DNA of 64,000 nt from Paraflavitalea soli (GCF_003555545.1 NZ_CP032157.1:4282546-4346545); one strand, 5' to 3'. Counted from the first letter of the stretch, positions 8,928 through 17,517 are shown. The notes: generated by a model from the sequence alone, not told the origin. Translations and numbers: made by a program.

Positions 8928-10424
8928 ATGACACCATCACAACACCTCCTCACCAAACTGGGCCTTACCGACCCTACCCCCCTCCACCACAATCCTCTTC
9001 ATCCGGACACCCCACCGTCCAACAGCCGCCGTTCCTTTTTTAAGAACGCTTCCCTCGGTGGCCTTGCCCTCGGCGGCGCCTTCATGTTCAGTCCGGTGGA
9101 AGACCTCGTAGCCCAATCCACCCAGCGCGTCAACCGCGCCTCCGCCCCTTCTGAGCTAAAGATCACCGACATGCGTTATTGCGTTACAACCGTGCTCGGC
9201 AGAACCGCCATGATACGCATCGATACCAACCAGGGCATCTATGGATTGGGCGAAGTAAGAGATGGCGCCGATGAACGCTATGCCTTGTTCCTCAAAAGCC
9301 GCTTGCTGGGTGAGAATCCCTGCAATGTAGAAATGCTCTTCAAAAAGATAAAACAGTTTGGCGGACCAGCCCGGCAGGCCGGCGGTGTATGTGCTGTGGA
9401 GATGGCCTTGTGGGATCTTTGCGGTAAAGCCTACAATGTGCCCGCCTGGCAATTACTGGGTGGCCGCTACCGTGATAAGGTCAGGTTGTATGCCGATACC
9501 CCCGAAGCCAGTTCTCCCGAAGAACAAAAGCGCCTCATCAATTACCGCCTGAAAGAACAAGGCTATACCTGGTTGAAGATGGATATTTCCATCAATGAAT
9601 TGAAGGACAAGCCCGGCACCCTCGTCAATGCAGATAAATGGCGCAATGCACAAGGCAATCTGGCTCAGTGGGGTGATATGAACAATTCCATGTCTTATGC
9701 CAACACCCTCCATCCCTTCACACAGATACAGATTACCGACAAAGGCCTGGCCGAGTTGGCCGCTATCGTAGATAATGTACGCAGCATGGTCGGTTATGAG
9801 ACTCCTATTTCCTCTGATCACTATGGCCATTTTGATTTAAACAATGGCATACGCCTCGGAAGGGCTTTGGAAAAATACCGCCTCGCCTGGCTGGAGGATG
9901 TTGTATCCTGGGAGCTTACCGATCAATGGAAGACCTTGAGCGACGCCCTGGAAACACCTTGCCTCACCGGAGAAGATATTTTCCTGTTGAAAGGTTTCAA
10001 AGCCTTGATCGATAAAAGGGCCGTTGACATTGTACACCCCGATCTCGCTTCATCCGGCGGCTTGCTCGAGACCAAGCGCATTGGTGATTATGCCGAAGAG
10101 AATGGCATCGCCATGGCCATGCACCAGGCTGGCACTCCCATCTCTTTTATGGCCAGTGTGCATTGTGCCGCCGCCACCCAAAATTTCCTGGCCCTCGAGC
10201 ATCACTCTATCGACTTGCCCTGGTGGGAAGACCTTGTTAAAACAACCGACGGCAGAAAGCTCATCACCAAAGGATTTGCCAACCTCCCATTGACCGCTCC
10301 CGGCCTGGGCATCGAATTGAATGACGAAGTCGTGAAGCAACACTTACACGCCTCCGACAAATCCTATTTCGCCCCGACGCCCGAATGGAATGCTATTCGT
10401 TCACACGACAGGATCTATAGTTGA
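8928..10424 (+). CDS. Tat-exported enolase-superfamily (mandelate racemase/sugar-acid dehydratase-like) protein 1
   Basis: Mg-dependent enolase-superfamily enzyme of the mandelate racemase/muconate lactonizing group, 498 aa. An N-terminal twin-arginine motif SRRSFFK at residues 33-39 is followed by a hydrophobic stretch (ASLGGLALGGAFMF), so it should be exported folded. Visible active-site elements are WLKMD (KxD) on strand two, metal ligands in SSDHYG, WLEDV and TGEDI, and HPDLASSGG followed by MAMHQ for the Asp/His general base pair. The lid loop around residues 215-265 is longer than usual. The family abstracts the alpha-proton of carboxylate substrates. A sugar-acid dehydratase is the best guess from context; racemase or epimerase is possible. 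Confidence 0.87.
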   Translation: MTPSQHLLTKLGLTDPTPLHHNPLHPDTPPSNSRRSFFKNASLGGLALGGAFMFSPVEDLVAQSTQRVNRASAPSELKITDMRYCVTTVLGRTAMIRIDTNQGIYGLGEVRDGADERYALFLKSRLLGENPCNVEMLFKKIKQFGGPARQAGGVCAVEMALWDLCGKAYNVPAWQLLGGRYRDKVRLYADTPEASSPEEQKRLINYRLKEQGYTWLKMDISINELKDKPGTLVNADKWRNAQGNLAQWGDMNNSMSYANTLHPFTQIQITDKGLAELAAIVDNVRSMVGYETPISSDHYGHFDLNNGIRLGRALEKYRLAWLEDVVSWELTDQWKTLSDALETPCLTGEDIFLLKGFKALIDKRAVDIVHPDLASSGGLLETKRIGDYAEENGIAMAMHQAGTPISFMASVHCAAATQNFLALEHHSIDLPWWEDLVKTTDGRKLITKGFANLPLTAPGLGIELNDEVVKQHLHASDKSYFAPTPEWNAIRSHDRIYS

Positions 10425-10432
10425 TAGACAAA

Positions 10433-10463
10433 GGGGGGTCGCCCTCCCAGGGGCGGCTCACCC
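10433..10463 (+). repeat. 3'-end hairpin repeat after enolase-superfamily gene 1
   Basis: Variant copy: GGGGGGTCGCCCTC then GGGGCGGCTCACCC, 8 bp after the stop. It is followed by a second weak hairpin (GAAAGACCCTGTCGAAGGTCT) and CAAACCTGTCAGGTC, another common dispersed palindrome. Confidence 0.65.
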
Positions 10464-10618
10464 GCATCCGAAAGACCCTGTCGAAGGTCTCCCTTGTCGG
10501 ATGTCGGAGTTTATCCCGCTCGGCGGGATTTTGCAGAGCTATAGCCGGGCAAACCTGTCAGGTCTAAAGTCGACAATAACCGCAATAATCAATAATTATT
10601 AATTAATAATTATTACAC

Positions 10619-11725
10619 ATGAATCGTTCCACAGTTTACTATTTGATATCGGCTCTTGTTCTAATAATATACATCATCTTGTCTCTGCAGCAGCAACACC
10701 AATGGGGAGGCTGGTTATTACTCTTGTTCTTCTTCAGCCTCGCTTTGGCCTTCCGCCAACACCGTTTGTTGAAAGGCCTTTCTTATACCTTGATGGTGAT
10801 GGCTGTCGTAAGCCTGGCCATGTATTATCCCCAGCATTTCAAAACCTATCGAGGCTTTAAGCTCTCGGATCTTATCATCCCTCTCTTGCAGATTATCATG
10901 TTTGGCATGGGCACCGAATTAAGCCTCAAAGATTTTGCCAACGTCGTCCGCATGCCCAAGGGTATTATCGTTGGCGTGGTATGCCATTATATCATCATGC
11001 CCCTGGTCGGGTTTTCCCTGGCCTACCTGTTCAACTTTCCGCCCGAGATCGCTGCCGGTATTATACTGGTGGGTTGCTGTCCCAGCGGACTGGCCTCCAA
11101 TGTCATGTGTTACCTCGCCAAGGGCAACCTGGCATTGTCCGTATCCGTCACTACCGTTTCTACCATGGTGGCACCGTTCTTAACCCCCTTGCTCATGCGC
11201 TTGCTGGGCGGCAGTTTTGTGGCCATTGATTTCTGGGGTATGGTATGGGACATTACCAAGATCGTGATCCTGCCCGTGGCAGCTGGTCTGGCATTTCATT
11301 ACCTCATACACGGCAAATTCAAATGGCTGGATAAAGCCATGCCCCTCGTATCCATGGCCGGCATTGGTATTATCCTTACCATCATTACTGCGGCGGGTAG
11401 AGACAACCTGTTGAAGGTAGGCGCCCTCTTGCTCATCGCCACTATCCTGCACAATGTACTCGGTTATATTATGGGTTATTGGTCTGCCAGGCTATTGCGT
11501 TTTCACGAAAGAGACTGCCGCACCATTGCCCTCGAAGTGGGGATGCAGAATGCCGGACTCGCTTCCGGCCTGGCCCTGGCCATGGGTAAACTGTCCACTG
11601 CCGGCCTCGCCCCTGCCATCTTTGGCCCTGTGATGAACATCAGCGGTTCTTCCCTCGCCAGTTGGTGGCACAACCATCCACCGAAGGAAGACGAACAGGC
11701 CGTAACGAAAAGCCTGTCTACATAA
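10619..11725 (+). CDS. BASS (bile acid:sodium symporter)-family transporter
   Basis: Inner-membrane secondary transporter, 368 aa, with about ten hydrophobic segments. An extra N-terminal pair (to residue ~75) precedes the canonical SBF domain. Family hallmarks are GMGTELSLKDF, the crossover-helix region VGCCPSGLASNVMCYLAKG (~158-176) with conserved Pro and Ser/Asn residues, and the second half motif LEVGMQNAGLASGLAL. BASS proteins move organic anions with Na+; bacterial members include keto-acid and pantoate carriers. Lying between two RraA/enolase-type gene pairs, it most likely imports a small keto acid or sugar-acid product into the cytosol. That substrate is inferred from position only. 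Confidence 0.9.
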   Translation: MNRSTVYYLISALVLIIYIILSLQQQHQWGGWLLLLFFFSLALAFRQHRLLKGLSYTLMVMAVVSLAMYYPQHFKTYRGFKLSDLIIPLLQIIMFGMGTELSLKDFANVVRMPKGIIVGVVCHYIIMPLVGFSLAYLFNFPPEIAAGIILVGCCPSGLASNVMCYLAKGNLALSVSVTTVSTMVAPFLTPLLMRLLGGSFVAIDFWGMVWDITKIVILPVAAGLAFHYLIHGKFKWLDKAMPLVSMAGIGIILTIITAAGRDNLLKVGALLLIATILHNVLGYIMGYWSARLLRFHERDCRTIALEVGMQNAGLASGLALAMGKLSTAGLAPAIFGPVMNISGSSLASWWHNHPPKEDEQAVTKSLST

Positions 11726-11731
11726 TATCCA

Positions 11732-11767
11732 AAGGGTGGGTCGCCCTTTAAGGGGCGGCTCACCCTT
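11732..11767 (+). repeat. 3'-end hairpin repeat after BASS transporter
   Basis: Arms AAGGGTGGGTCGCCCTTT and AAGGGGCGGCTCACCCTT, starting 7 bp after the stop codon, in sense orientation. Confidence 0.75.
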
Positions 11768-11832
11768 GTCGACTGTCAACCGGAGCCTGCCGAAACCATC
11801 CAATTAAAAATACTCATGTCAAACCTATCTAT

Positions 11833-12777
11833 ATGTTTCAATTTAAAAACCTGCTCACTGCATTTCTCCTGATCCTCCTTGCCCAATACACCAGGGCACA
11901 GGAAGTGCAGATCAGCAAAGAAGAACTCATAGCCTTAACACCTGAATGGAAAGGCGAACGCTTTCCCGATGGCAGACCCAAAGTGCCCGATAAGATATTG
12001 GAGCGCATGAAACAGGTGAGCGTGGAAGAAGCCTGGGCCACCATGAAAAATGCCGGCTATGGCTACCAGGTAGCCGAGCAATGGCAGGTCATCAATCCCG
12101 ATAGCGTACTCGTGGGCAGGGCCGTCACCGCCATGTTCATGCCTGCCCGGCCCGATGTGTGGAAAGCCATTGATACCGTGGGTAAGAAGAAAGGCAGGCG
12201 CGGACAAAACACCTGGCCCGTGGATATACTCGTGAAGGGTGATGTATACGTGGCCGATCAGTTTGGCGCCCACCGCAACGGTCCCACCATTGGCGATAAT
12301 GTGGGCAATGCCATCTATGCCCGTACCGGCAACGGCATTGTATACGATGGCGCTTTGCGCGATGTGGAGGGCCTCAAAGAAATTGGTGGCTTTACTTCCT
12401 ATTACACCAGTTATGATCCTTCTTATCACAATCCGCCGGGCGACCTCAACACCATGATCGTGGGCATCAACCGGCCTACCCGCATCCGCACTGTTACCGT
12501 GATGCCCGGCGATGTCGTATTGGGTAAATTAGGAGTGGTCGTATTTGTGCCGCCCCATTTGGCCGAGAAGGTATGTACTACGTCAGAGATTGTACGCCTG
12601 CGCGATATGTTTGGCCACCAGCGACTGCGCGAAGGCAAATACACTGCCGGCCAGATCGATACCCGCTGGACCGCCGACATTGAAAAGGATTTTTCCAGAT
12701 GGGTCAATGACCACATCAATGAATTGCCCGTACCCAAAGAGACCATTCAGCAATTCCTGAAAGACCGTACCTGGTAA
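11833..12777 (+). CDS. Exported RraA-like protein (aldolase-like fold), copy 2
   Basis: Paralogue of the gene at 7800, 314 aa. It shares TPEWKGER..DGRP..VPD near the N-terminus and KDRTW at the end. Sec signal MFQFKNLLTAFLLILLAQYTRAQ, so periplasmic. Fold motifs are IGDNVGNAIYA and YDGALRDVEGL (R-D pair for substrate and divalent metal), then VMPGDVVLGKLGVVVFVP, the conserved Gly-Asp turn preceding the trimer-interface strand. It differs from copy 1 in an insert near residue 200 (YTSYDPSYHNPPGDLN). It is followed by enolase-superfamily gene 2, repeating the gene order of copy 1. Likely an aldolase or decarboxylase on a 2-keto acid; not demonstrated. Confidence 0.85.
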   Translation: MFQFKNLLTAFLLILLAQYTRAQEVQISKEELIALTPEWKGERFPDGRPKVPDKILERMKQVSVEEAWATMKNAGYGYQVAEQWQVINPDSVLVGRAVTAMFMPARPDVWKAIDTVGKKKGRRGQNTWPVDILVKGDVYVADQFGAHRNGPTIGDNVGNAIYARTGNGIVYDGALRDVEGLKEIGGFTSYYTSYDPSYHNPPGDLNTMIVGINRPTRIRTVTVMPGDVVLGKLGVVVFVPPHLAEKVCTTSEIVRLRDMFGHQRLREGKYTAGQIDTRWTADIEKDFSRWVNDHINELPVPKETIQQFLKDRTW

Positions 12778-12787
12778 AGATGAAAAA

Positions 12788-12955
12788 TGTCAGCCTGAGC
12801 CTGTCGAAGGCGGCTAAAGAGCTTGCCCCCCTCCGTGGGAAGCTTGTCGAAGGGCTATCGAAGCCGGCTTTGGAAACGGCTGTCACCCTGAGCTTGTCGA
12901 AGGGCTGTCGAAGGTGTCTAAAGAGCTTGTCCCGCTCCGCGGGAAGCTTGTAGAA
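12788..12955 (+). repeat. Cluster of GAGCTTGTCGAAGG / CGCGGGAAGCTTGT repeats
   Basis: About 170 bp in which GAGC(C/T)TGTCGAAGG and GGGAAGCTTGT(C/A)GAAG recur in two approximately 100-bp blocks, the second starting at GTCACCCTGAGC (about 12880). It lies directly after the second RraA-like gene, where the hairpin repeat would be expected. No open frame of interest. Confidence 0.6.
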
Positions 12956-12966
12956 GAGATCATAGC

Positions 12967-13011
12967 AAAAGGTTTTCATGCCCCAGAGGGGCTACCGCTT
13001 TGTAGCAATCG
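12967..13011 (+). repeat. GCCCC-AGGGGC ... TTTGTAGC repeat element, second copy
   Basis: ATGCCCCAGAGGGGCTAC core plus CGCTTTGTAGCAATCG tail, matching 8791-8834. Again located just ahead of an enolase-superfamily gene. Confidence 0.6.
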
Positions 13012-13111
13012 TATCAAAGTTGATTTCATGTCTTTTTAAGGCCTACCCTTTACGATATTGTGAAAGAGCAAACCCAGGCCATTTTATTGCAAATCCGATA
13101 AACAAAATAGT

Positions 13112-14386
13112 ATGTCAAATTCCCGCAGATCATTCTTATCCAAGGCCGCCATCGCCGCCGCCATGTCTCCCCTGGCGGCCCTCAACAGTTTCGGCAGCCA
13201 ATACGAAACCGCTATCGGCAATACCCCAAAACCCTCCGCTCCCTCCGACCTAAAGATCACCGATATCAAATGCGGTTATATCCGCGGCAGCCTGTTTGTT
13301 AAGATATACTCCAACCAGGATATCTGGGGATGTGGCGAGGGCGTGGATGCCATTCCCGGCACCTATCACCTCGTGAAGAATTTCGGGGAACGCATCAAGG
13401 GAAAGAACCCGTTAAATGTACACAGGCTGTTTGAGGACATCCGCAAGTCAGGCTTCTTCCAGGGAGCCCAGTCTGGGATGTACGTGGCTGTATTGTCTGC
13501 TATTGAAGCAGCCTTGTGGGATCTGGCAGGTAAGGCCCTGCGCCTGCCTGTGTACCAGTTGTTGGGTGGCAAGTTCCGCGATAAGGTACGGGTGTATTGC
13601 GATACCGCGTTGTACCAGCGCAACCTGCCTACGCCCGCCGACTTTGCCGAAGCCGCGAAGAAAGCAAAGCAGATGGGTTTCAATGCCATCAAGTTCGACC
13701 TCGACCAGGCCAATGATCCCAACAAATATGATTTCTACAACTGGACTGCCAGTCCAGCCGAGTTGCAGCGCATGTATGATCAGCTGGCCGCTGCCCGCGA
13801 GGCCGTAGGTCCCAATATTGATATTTGTGCTGATATGCATGGGCGATATGATGCCGTCACTGCCCAGGCCATTGCGAAAAGGCTGGAACCTTTGAACCTC
13901 ATGTGGCTGGAGGAGCCGATCCCGGCCGAGAATGTAGAAGCTTACAAGTTGATCACCGAATCCACCAGTACCCCCATCTGTGCCGGCGAGAACCATTACC
14001 TGGCTTATGGTTTCCGGAGAATGTTGGAGCTGGGCGCTGTGGATATCGTGATGCCCGACCTCCAAAAATGCGGTGGGCTGGGCGAAGGACAGCGCATCGC
14101 CAACCTGGCCAATTTATACTATGTTCCTTTTGCCCCGCATATGGTTGCTTCCTTCCTCGGCGCCATGGCCTGTGCGCATGTATGCGCCGCCGTGCCCAAC
14201 TTCATGATCATGGAATGGCAATCTTACTTCCACACCCAGCCCATGTTCAAGGAGATCGTAACTTATGATGGTGAGTGGGTGAAGGATAGCTTTATCACCG
14301 TATCCGAAAAACCAGGCATCGGTGTGGAGATCAATGAAGCGGGCATGAAGAAATATGCGATACCGGGAGTGCCTTTTTTTGAGTAG
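13112..14386 (+). CDS. Tat-exported enolase-superfamily (galactonate-dehydratase-like) protein 2
   Basis: Mandelate racemase/muconate lactonizing group enzyme, 424 aa. Twin-arginine motif SRRSFLSK at residues 4-11 plus hydrophobic AAIAAAMSPLAAL indicates export. Active-site landmarks are FNAIKFD on strand two, DMHG (Asp and His in the DxH arrangement known from galactonate-type dehydratases), LEEP, AGENH, PDLQKCGG and APHM supplying the second His. This fits a sugar-acid dehydratase better than copy 1 does, although reaction and stereochemistry cannot be read from sequence. It ends the plus-strand locus; the next gene is on the other strand in AT-rich DNA. Confidence 0.88.
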   Translation: MSNSRRSFLSKAAIAAAMSPLAALNSFGSQYETAIGNTPKPSAPSDLKITDIKCGYIRGSLFVKIYSNQDIWGCGEGVDAIPGTYHLVKNFGERIKGKNPLNVHRLFEDIRKSGFFQGAQSGMYVAVLSAIEAALWDLAGKALRLPVYQLLGGKFRDKVRVYCDTALYQRNLPTPADFAEAAKKAKQMGFNAIKFDLDQANDPNKYDFYNWTASPAELQRMYDQLAAAREAVGPNIDICADMHGRYDAVTAQAIAKRLEPLNLMWLEEPIPAENVEAYKLITESTSTPICAGENHYLAYGFRRMLELGAVDIVMPDLQKCGGLGEGQRIANLANLYYVPFAPHMVASFLGAMACAHVCAAVPNFMIMEWQSYFHTQPMFKEIVTYDGEWVKDSFITVSEKPGIGVEINEAGMKKYAIPGVPFFE

Positions 14387-14402
14387 ACGTAACAAAATTT
14401 TT

Positions 14403-15110
14403 TTAAGACTCAAAATTACTCCATAAATCATCAGCCTCCTCTATTGGATTTAGTATTTCAAGTCTATCATTGATTTCTGTATAAATAGAGGCAACATCTG
14501 ATGGCAAATTTTTTCTTTCTCTATACAAGTAAGGCAATATTTTATAGTATGTACTTTTAATAATAATTTTTAAATTTTCTTTCTCAGATTCCTTTAAGTC
14601 TGATCGTTCCAAATAAATAATCGTATCATTCATTATTGCCAAAATAGAGCCAATTTGTCTTATATATAAGGCATAATGATTATTAATATTTTGTGGTCCG
14701 GAGGCTATCCATATTTGTAAGCTTTGATCAATTGCTTGAAAGCCTTTAAATCCTCCAAATGAAAACTCGTGAATATCGTCACGTAAAAATTTTATCCGAT
14801 CCGTAATATTACCCAATATCCTATCTCGGGTTTCATCGTTCTTTTGCTCATCAAACTGGTTAACAATTATTTCGTTTGCTGCAATTTGCGCTTGAAGGGC
14901 TTTATATATCAAGAATGATCCTAACAATGAGGCAATGGGGGCCGTTATACCGCCAATTGTATCGCCAATTTGACCGGTGTCCTTAAATGAAGTCGGTTTA
15001 ATGGCAGTCACCATAATCCAAGGTGCCAATACTATAATAACGATCCCAATACAAAAGATTATCACGGTGAGCAAATCTTTCGATTTTCCCTTTTTTAAAG
15101 CATTTACCAT
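14403..15110 (-). CDS. Membrane protein resembling AbiC-type putative phage abortive-infection proteins
   Basis: 235 aa, AT-rich and unlike its neighbours in base composition. Two N-terminal membrane helices (about residues 12-35 and 52-70) bracket the loop TGQIGDTIGGITAP, followed by YKALQAQIAANEIIVNQF. This GDxxGG..P pattern next to a second helix and a Q-rich start of a long helical cytoplasmic domain is characteristic of the putative abortive-infection (AbiC-like) group. The remainder is helical and charged. I rate the family link as moderate, since only the N-terminal motif supports it. It starts about 750 bp from the nearest intact neighbour gene (15891), so it is probably transcribed alone. 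A phage-defence role is inference. Confidence 0.6.
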   Translation of the reverse strand: MVNALKKGKSKDLLTVIIFCIGIVIIVLAPWIMVTAIKPTSFKDTGQIGDTIGGITAPIASLLGSFLIYKALQAQIAANEIIVNQFDEQKNDETRDRILGNITDRIKFLRDDIHEFSFGGFKGFQAIDQSLQIWIASGPQNINNHYALYIRQIGSILAIMNDTIIYLERSDLKESEKENLKIIIKSTYYKILPYLYRERKNLPSDVASIYTEINDRLEILNPIEEADDLWSNFES

Positions 15111-15656
15111 AAGAGTAGTTAGATTATTTTTCCTTATTAATTCAACAAAGAAGCTGCTACATATTATTACTTATTCACTTGCGAAGACTCTTTCGAAAAT
15201 TATATTTCTAAAAGTCCAGTAAACTTATAACTCGGAGAAAGAATTTTGTATTGCATGACCTCTTCCCAAAGACCAATGCTACATGATACAACTATTTTAT
15301 CTGCAAGTAGTTTGTTGGCAACCCTTATCAGGTTATCTTTGACATCTCCTTTCAACTCTGTCGCACTGAATTTCTTTTTTCAACACTTGTATCCTTCTCT
15401 AAGGTATAATGATTTTGTTCGGGAAGAATATTTATCCGTATCGGTCAAATCAAGGAGTATTTAAAAACCTTAAGTTATATTCTATTTATAATATTTTTTA
15501 TCGGAAATAATGACTAGAGCAATATTTATAAATTTAAATAAAATTATGATTACCCAGCGCTTGAAGTTGAAAGAATTGCATCATTCACATTTTTCGGTCA
15601 ACATTTGCGTACAAACAACACTTTCGCACAATTTACTTGGACTATAATATATTCTG
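15111..15656. other. AT-rich intergenic stretch, no supported gene
   Basis: About 550 bp of AT-rich DNA inside the accessory island. A 72-codon plus-strand frame at 15246-15464 exists but has no signal, motif or convincing composition. Nothing else is recognisable. Confidence 0.5.
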
Positions 15657-15860
15657 CTATGCTATCACCAAACAAAAAGGTGCTTCTTCTGACGGATCAA
15701 AATAATTATAAATGTCGTTCTGTTCCTCATTAGTGCCTGCCTCCATAAACACCCCCATTTTTTGTAGAAAACATTCCAAAACTCAAACAATCCTTGTTTC
15801 CGACGAGCTTTATCTGTTTGGGCTAGTTCTTTGTATTTTTGCTAAGGTTACAATATCCAT
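15657..15860 (-). pseudogene. Frameshifted small gene remnant
   Basis: Read on the minus strand from ATG at 15860, three consecutive frames give protein-like sequence. MDIVTLAK comes first. After a shift at an A5 run comes YKELAQTDKARRKQG leading to FEFWNVFYKKWG. After a shift at a G5 run comes VFMEAGTNEEQNDIYNYFD, ending near 15657. Joined, this would be a ~68-residue charged protein. Both breaks fall at homopolymers, so real decay or sequencing error are both possible. No family recognised. Confidence 0.4.
15834..15841 (+). promoter_or_regulatory. Possible -7 element TATTTTTG for gene at 15891
   Basis: Perfect match to the Bacteroidota -7 pattern TAnnTTTG, 49 bp ahead of the ATG at 15891. 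No good -33 TTG at the usual 19-21 bp spacing was found, so this is tentative. Confidence 0.3.
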
Positions 15861-15890
15861 AATTTTTTTATCCCTCTAAACACTATAACT

Positions 15891-16283
15891 ATGTGGGAAA
15901 ATATAAAAGATTACTCTTTTGCCTTATTTGGCTTACTATTAACACTTGTTCCTTTAATTCATGAAGTAAGAAAGTCAAACGGATTTAAGTTTACAGGTTA
16001 CATAATTATTTTGATTATACTTGGTTTATCTACTATCGGTCTTACAATAGATAAAGTTCGAAGAGACGGTAAAGAAAAAAATGCCAATAATCAAACCATC
16101 AATAACCTACAAATGTCACTTGATGAATTAACCGCTGGAAGAAAAAAAGATAGCACTTCGTTTTCTGAATTTTTAATATCTCTTGAAAAGAAATATAAAA
16201 TATTAAGAGATAGCAATACCAACCAACCCATCATATATAATACACAAATTGGGCATGCCGACCGAGTAAATATAGGGCAATAA
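15891..16283 (+). CDS. Small membrane-anchored coiled-coil protein, unrecognised
   Basis: 130 aa. Two hydrophobic segments (about residues 8-23 and 35-53, YIIILIILGLSTIGLTI) are followed by a charged helical stretch (~58-110) likely to form a coiled coil. The C-terminal tail reads IIYNTQIGHADRVNIGQ. The tail resembles residues 22-34 of the convergent gene at 16289 (IYNTSIRKAEKVTIKG), and the two stop codons are only a few bases apart. No family recognised; AT-rich composition marks it as part of the accessory island. Confidence 0.6.
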   Translation: MWENIKDYSFALFGLLLTLVPLIHEVRKSNGFKFTGYIIILIILGLSTIGLTIDKVRRDGKEKNANNQTINNLQMSLDELTAGRKKDSTSFSEFLISLEKKYKILRDSNTNQPIIYNTQIGHADRVNIGQ

Positions 16284-16288
16284 GAATA

Positions 16289-16771
16289 CTATTTACTGGT
16301 CGAAATACCGTATATGTCAGCTGTCAATGGTTTCATGCTTTTTAAAGTAATAGTGATCCCTGTTGACGTTGTGTTTCCTGTAGCATGAATCCAATAATCG
16401 CCACAATCAACAGTCATTGGTATTATACCTGGACTCAAAGAGCTAACTGCACTGATGCAATAACGCCTTAGAATTGGTTTATCGAATTTCATTGCAATGT
16501 CAAACGGAAAACTTAACTCGCCTCCTCCGGGGACAAATGTGTAAGTAGTAGTAAAGATTCCACTTGTATCCTTTTCGACCTTTTTTCCAGCAAAAAGCAT
16601 CTCAATTCGTTTTTCAGTCTCTATATAAACAGTATCAGCATGGGTAATAAAATTGTTTCCTCCTTTTATTGTAACTTTTTCAGCTTTTCTAATAGAGGTA
16701 TTATAGATTTTCTTTTGAGCTAAACATGGTTGAGCAGCTAAAAATACAATTGCGAGTAAACAATATTTCAT
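16289..16771 (-). CDS. Secreted hypothetical protein with YNTxI motif
   Basis: 160 aa, Sec signal MKYCLLAIVFLAAQPCLAQ cut before KKIYNTS. The mature protein is beta-rich, with GGELSFPFDIAMKFDKP in the middle and two cysteines (RRYCIS, VDCGDYW) that could form a disulfide. The start of the mature region shares the pattern YNT.I..A..V.I with the C-terminus of the convergent 15891 gene. Function unknown. Together the two may form a membrane-plus-periplasm pair, but that rests only on adjacency and the motif. Confidence 0.65.
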   Translation of the reverse strand: MKYCLLAIVFLAAQPCLAQKKIYNTSIRKAEKVTIKGGNNFITHADTVYIETEKRIEMLFAGKKVEKDTSGIFTTTYTFVPGGGELSFPFDIAMKFDKPILRRYCISAVSSLSPGIIPMTVDCGDYWIHATGNTTSTGITITLKSMKPLTADIYGISTSK

Positions 16772-17517
16772 TTTGCTATTTTTTTGTCTCTAAAGGTATT
16801 AATAACAAATTAAATGTCGCACCGTTAAAACACGCATTAATTCTTGACTAAAGGATATGAAAAACTCCACTTTTGAAAGGTTCGAGGCAATTGCACTAAG
16901 ACAATCCCATAGGATTACCTAATGTTATAGGTAAAAAAGCAGTAAAAAATGTGACCCTCTACTTATATACACTCTGCAACATATCAACTCAAATATTTGA
17001 TAAGCTATTTTTTGCTTAATCGTGATGAACAAAAAGGTTTGAGCGTCATTCCCAAATCTTTGTCATTACTTCCCGGCTTTGGCAGATATCGAATTTTATA
17101 CCCTGTCCAGCCTTCTCTCTCAGGCTCCATCCCCTTCCTCCCAAAAAACATTAAAACCTGCCAGCAAAATAATGCGGCATGCCCGCCCACGCCAACCCAC
17201 ATCCACGCCGCCCCACTCACCCCTCCATAGAAAATTCACCTATAGTAATTAGTGACATTAAACCCAGACAGCTACAACTTCTCCTCCAACGTACCTGCCG
17301 CCCCACTCATCCCTCCATTGAAAATACTTCCTCACCAGCATGTATCCTTAAACCCGGCAGCCATATCATCCCCTCAAACCACTCGCCATTCACCCCTCGC
17401 CACTAGCCCCCTCCCACCGGCCGCCAAAAAGGTTCGGCATAAAGCCTTAGTACAAACCCTCATCGACACATCCCGCACCAGCTTCCACCGGAATTTCAGC
17501 GGATGCAATCCGCGCAT
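16772..17517. other. Intergenic stretch with a 90-bp spaced repeat, no supported gene
   Basis: The first ~250 bp are AT-rich like the island, then composition turns C-rich. A ~26-bp word containing GCCGCCCCACTCA and CCCTCCAT occurs at about 17206 and again 90 bp later at about 17296. Small open frames here show no motifs. I see no RNA gene or promoter. Confidence 0.5.

Noticed and set aside
15246-15464. 72-codon plus-strand frame in the AT-rich island
   Set aside because: No motif, signal or start context; composition fits noncoding AT-rich DNA.
14395-17000. Prophage or integrative element
   Set aside because: No integrase, transposase, phage structural gene or direct-repeat ends were found.
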